Assembly (NCBI GenBank): GCA_018613035.1
Contig: JAGGRA010000036.1
Span: 1 to 44,463 of the forward strand
Length of the DNA stretch: 44,463 nt
Origin: Pseudomonas sp. ISL-84
GTDB lineage: Bacteria > Bacillota > Bacilli > Bacillales > Cytobacillaceae
Direction: 5' to 3'
This document shows positions 43,122-44,463 of the stretch, in pieces; the stretch's first letter is position 1, and each line of letters begins with the position of its first letter. Below the pieces are notes generated by a model that searched no databases, was not told the DNA's origin, and saw only the letters and a list, made by a program, of their open reading frames with translations. The translations under genes and the position numbers were made by a program.

Positions 43122-43161
43122 AAAAAAATCCCTCTTCATTTTTTGTGAAGAGGGATTTTTT
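43122..43161. terminator. Terminator after putP
   Basis: AAAAAATCCCTCTTCA and TGAAGAGGGATTTTTT pair perfectly around 7 bases; it could work on both strands. Confidence 0.9.
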
Positions 43162-43201
43162 ATATGACAAAATAAGAAAGTATAAATTTTTTGAACGATA
43201 A

Positions 43202-43418
43202 CTGTCTAGCTCCAGCGCCTACCCCTCGAGGTCACAAGCTTGTCTAGTTGCGGCTCCTAGGGACTCGGGGTCATAAGCCGTTTCCTTTCAGAAGGAAGAA
43301 CACCTTCTTACAGGAACCGCCTTATGCCTGAGGCCCGCAGGATGCAGGTCATGCTGACGTTGCCACAGGACGTGGCGCTCTTAGTCTGTGTTCCTTCGTG
43401 GGCAAGGCGCTTCCGCTT
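43202..43418. repeat. GC-rich intergenic repeat (CTGTCTAGCTCCAGCGCC type)
   Basis: The block opens CTGTCTAGCTCCAGCGCC and ends near GGCAAGGCGCTTCCGC. Its base composition differs from neighbouring genes, and inner inverted segments (such as TTCAGAAGGAAG with CACCTTCTTACAGG) could fold. I recall similar sequences recurring between genes in Bacillus genomes; that recall is the basis for calling it a repeat, since only one copy is in this window. It ends 3 bases before the rocA stop. Confidence 0.55.
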
Positions 43419-43421
43419 TTC

Positions 43422-44463
43422 TTAGTACATTTCAGAAGTTGTCTTCGCCTGCATATGAAGCAGAATGTAGTCAGGGCCGCCCGCTTTTGAGTCAGTTCCT
43501 GACATATTGAAGCCGCCGAATGGCTGGTAGCCAACGATCGCACCTGTACAGCCGCGGTTGAAGTATAGGTTTCCAACATGGAAATCTTCGCGTGCTTTTT
43601 GGATGTGCTCACGGTTCTTCGTGATGACAGCACCAGTTAAGCCATACTCCGTGTTGTTCGCAATTTCAAGCGCATGGTCGAAATCTTTTGCTTTTGTGAA
43701 GCCGACTACCGGTCCAAAAATTTCTTCCTGCATTAAGCGTGCATCTGGCGCAAGGTCAGCGAATACAGTTGGTTTAATGAAGAAGCCTTTGGAATTGTCT
43801 CCTTCTCCGCCTGTCATCAGCTTGCCTTCTTCTTTGCCGATTTCAATGTAGCTCATGATTTTGTCAAATGCACCCTGGTCGATGACAGGGCCCATGAAAT
43901 GGCTTTGATCTTCCGGATTGCCCTGAGTTAATTCGTTTGTTAACTCGACAACACGGTTCAATACTTGATCGTACACATCTTCCACGATTACGGCACGTGA
44001 ACACGCAGAGCACTTTTGTCCTGAGAAGCCGAATGCAGATGCCACGATAGAAGTAGCTGCCAATTCAAGATCTGCTTCTTTATCAACAACGATCGTGTCC
44101 TTACCGCCCATTTCCGCGATAACACGCTTCAGCCAGATTTGCCCTTCGTTTAATTTAGATGCGCGCTCGTTGATGCGAAGACCAACATCACGTGAACCTG
44201 TGAAGGAGATAAAGCGGGTATCTCTATGGTCAACCAAGTAGTCGCCCACTTCTGCACCGCTGCCCGGTACGAAGTTTAGGACGCCCTTCGGAAGGCCTGC
44301 TTCTTCCATCACTTCAACGAATTTCGCTGCCACTACAGGAGTGGTAGAAGCTGGTTTTAATAGAACAGTATTTCCTGCCACGATTGCCGCAACGGTTGTA
44401 CCGGCCATGATCGCAAGCGGGAAGTTCCAAGGAGAGATGATGATGCCTACTCCCAATGGAATA
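43422..44463 (-). CDS. rocA: L-glutamate gamma-semialdehyde (P5C) dehydrogenase, partial
   Basis: The C-terminal 346 or so residues of an aldehyde dehydrogenase that oxidises P5C/glutamate semialdehyde to glutamate with NAD+. The frame stays open to the window edge, so the N-terminus (about 170 residues) is outside. Visible motifs are [18 protein letters not shown], the nucleotide-site FTGSRDVG, the glutamate in [13 protein letters not shown], the nucleophile in [12 protein letters not shown] and a C-terminal [18 protein letters not shown] typical of RocA/PruA. The gene converges on putP, separated by a terminator and a repeat, and the pair fits proline or arginine breakdown. Confidence 0.93.
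   Translation of the reverse strand, partial: IPLGVGIIISPWNFPLAIMAGTTVAAIVAGNTVLLKPASTTPVVAAKFVEVMEEAGLPKGVLNFVPGSGAEVGDYLVDHRDTRFISFTGSRDVGLRINERASKLNEGQIWLKRVIAEMGGKDTIVVDKEADLELAATSIVASAFGFSGQKCSACSRAVIVEDVYDQVLNRVVELTNELTQGNPEDQSHFMGPVIDQGAFDKIMSYIEIGKEEGKLMTGGEGDNSKGFFIKPTVFADLAPDARLMQEEIFGPVVGFTKAKDFDHALEIANNTEYGLTGAVITKNREHIQKAREDFHVGNLYFNRGCTGAIVGYQPFGGFNMSGTDSKAGGPDYILLHMQAKTTSEMY

Overview
The window looks like a chromosomal segment of a spore-forming low-to-moderate G+C Bacillaceae species (Bacillus/Cytobacillus/Mesobacillus-like). This rests on the gene content: gatCAB, dgkB and rlmCD (yefA), xpaC-yaaN, Mn-dependent ppaC, RsbR-type STAS proteins, two phosphorelay-type PAS kinases and YetF-type DUF421 proteins. 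Strong GGAGG ribosome sites, frequent GTG/TTG starts and T-tailed hairpin terminators fit the same group. I saw no rRNA, tRNA, CRISPR array, prophage or transposase gene.

Layout. 1-790: a nested pair of small inverted-repeat elements with no gene. 792-6716: ASCH protein, four-helix membrane protein, GDPD (minus), a TerD-zinc ribbon-TerB fusion behind a sigma-W-type promoter, an MBL hydrolase, a small unknown protein and a D-2-hydroxyacid dehydrogenase. 6774-12055: DUF421 protein, another inverted-repeat element, EamA exporter, CBO0543-like membrane protein, secreted M28 aminopeptidase, single-domain flavoprotein and small HTH protein. 12277-21260: PAS kinase, xpaC-yaaN behind a second sigma-W-type promoter, secreted SH3b/C39 protein, secreted phosphodiesterase and a soluble PAS kinase. 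21513-27095: rlmCD, dgkB, TetR regulator, GNAT remnant, small unknown, orphan anti-sigma-like protein and methyltransferase. 27267-33652: plsY-like gene, second DUF421 protein, V4R-STAS protein behind a sigma-B-type promoter, phosphoesterase, ppaC, nitronate monooxygenase-like flavoprotein and a thioredoxin-fold protein. 33871-37073: gatCAB operon. 37297-44463: cupin, YueI, isocitrate lyase, canonical RsbR paralogue, a 34-residue symporter partner with PutP, and the 3' part of the P5C dehydrogenase gene, which runs off the window.

How the genes connect. Two tellurite-resistance-type loci (terD-terB fusion and xpaC-yaaN) each carry a match to the sigma-W promoter and so probably share an envelope-stress regulon. 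Two STAS proteins and one sigma-B-like promoter point to general stress signalling; the V4R-STAS protein lacks the threonines that RsbT phosphorylates. PutP, its small partner and P5C dehydrogenase form a proline uptake and catabolism corner.

The most unusual non-coding material is of two kinds. First, a family of about 220-250 bp elements with roughly 30-bp terminal inverted repeats, a GC-rich core and perfect 6-bp target duplications, one inserted inside another. Second, four intergenic arrays in which a different 8-10 bp word recurs every 20-21 bp, about two helical turns.
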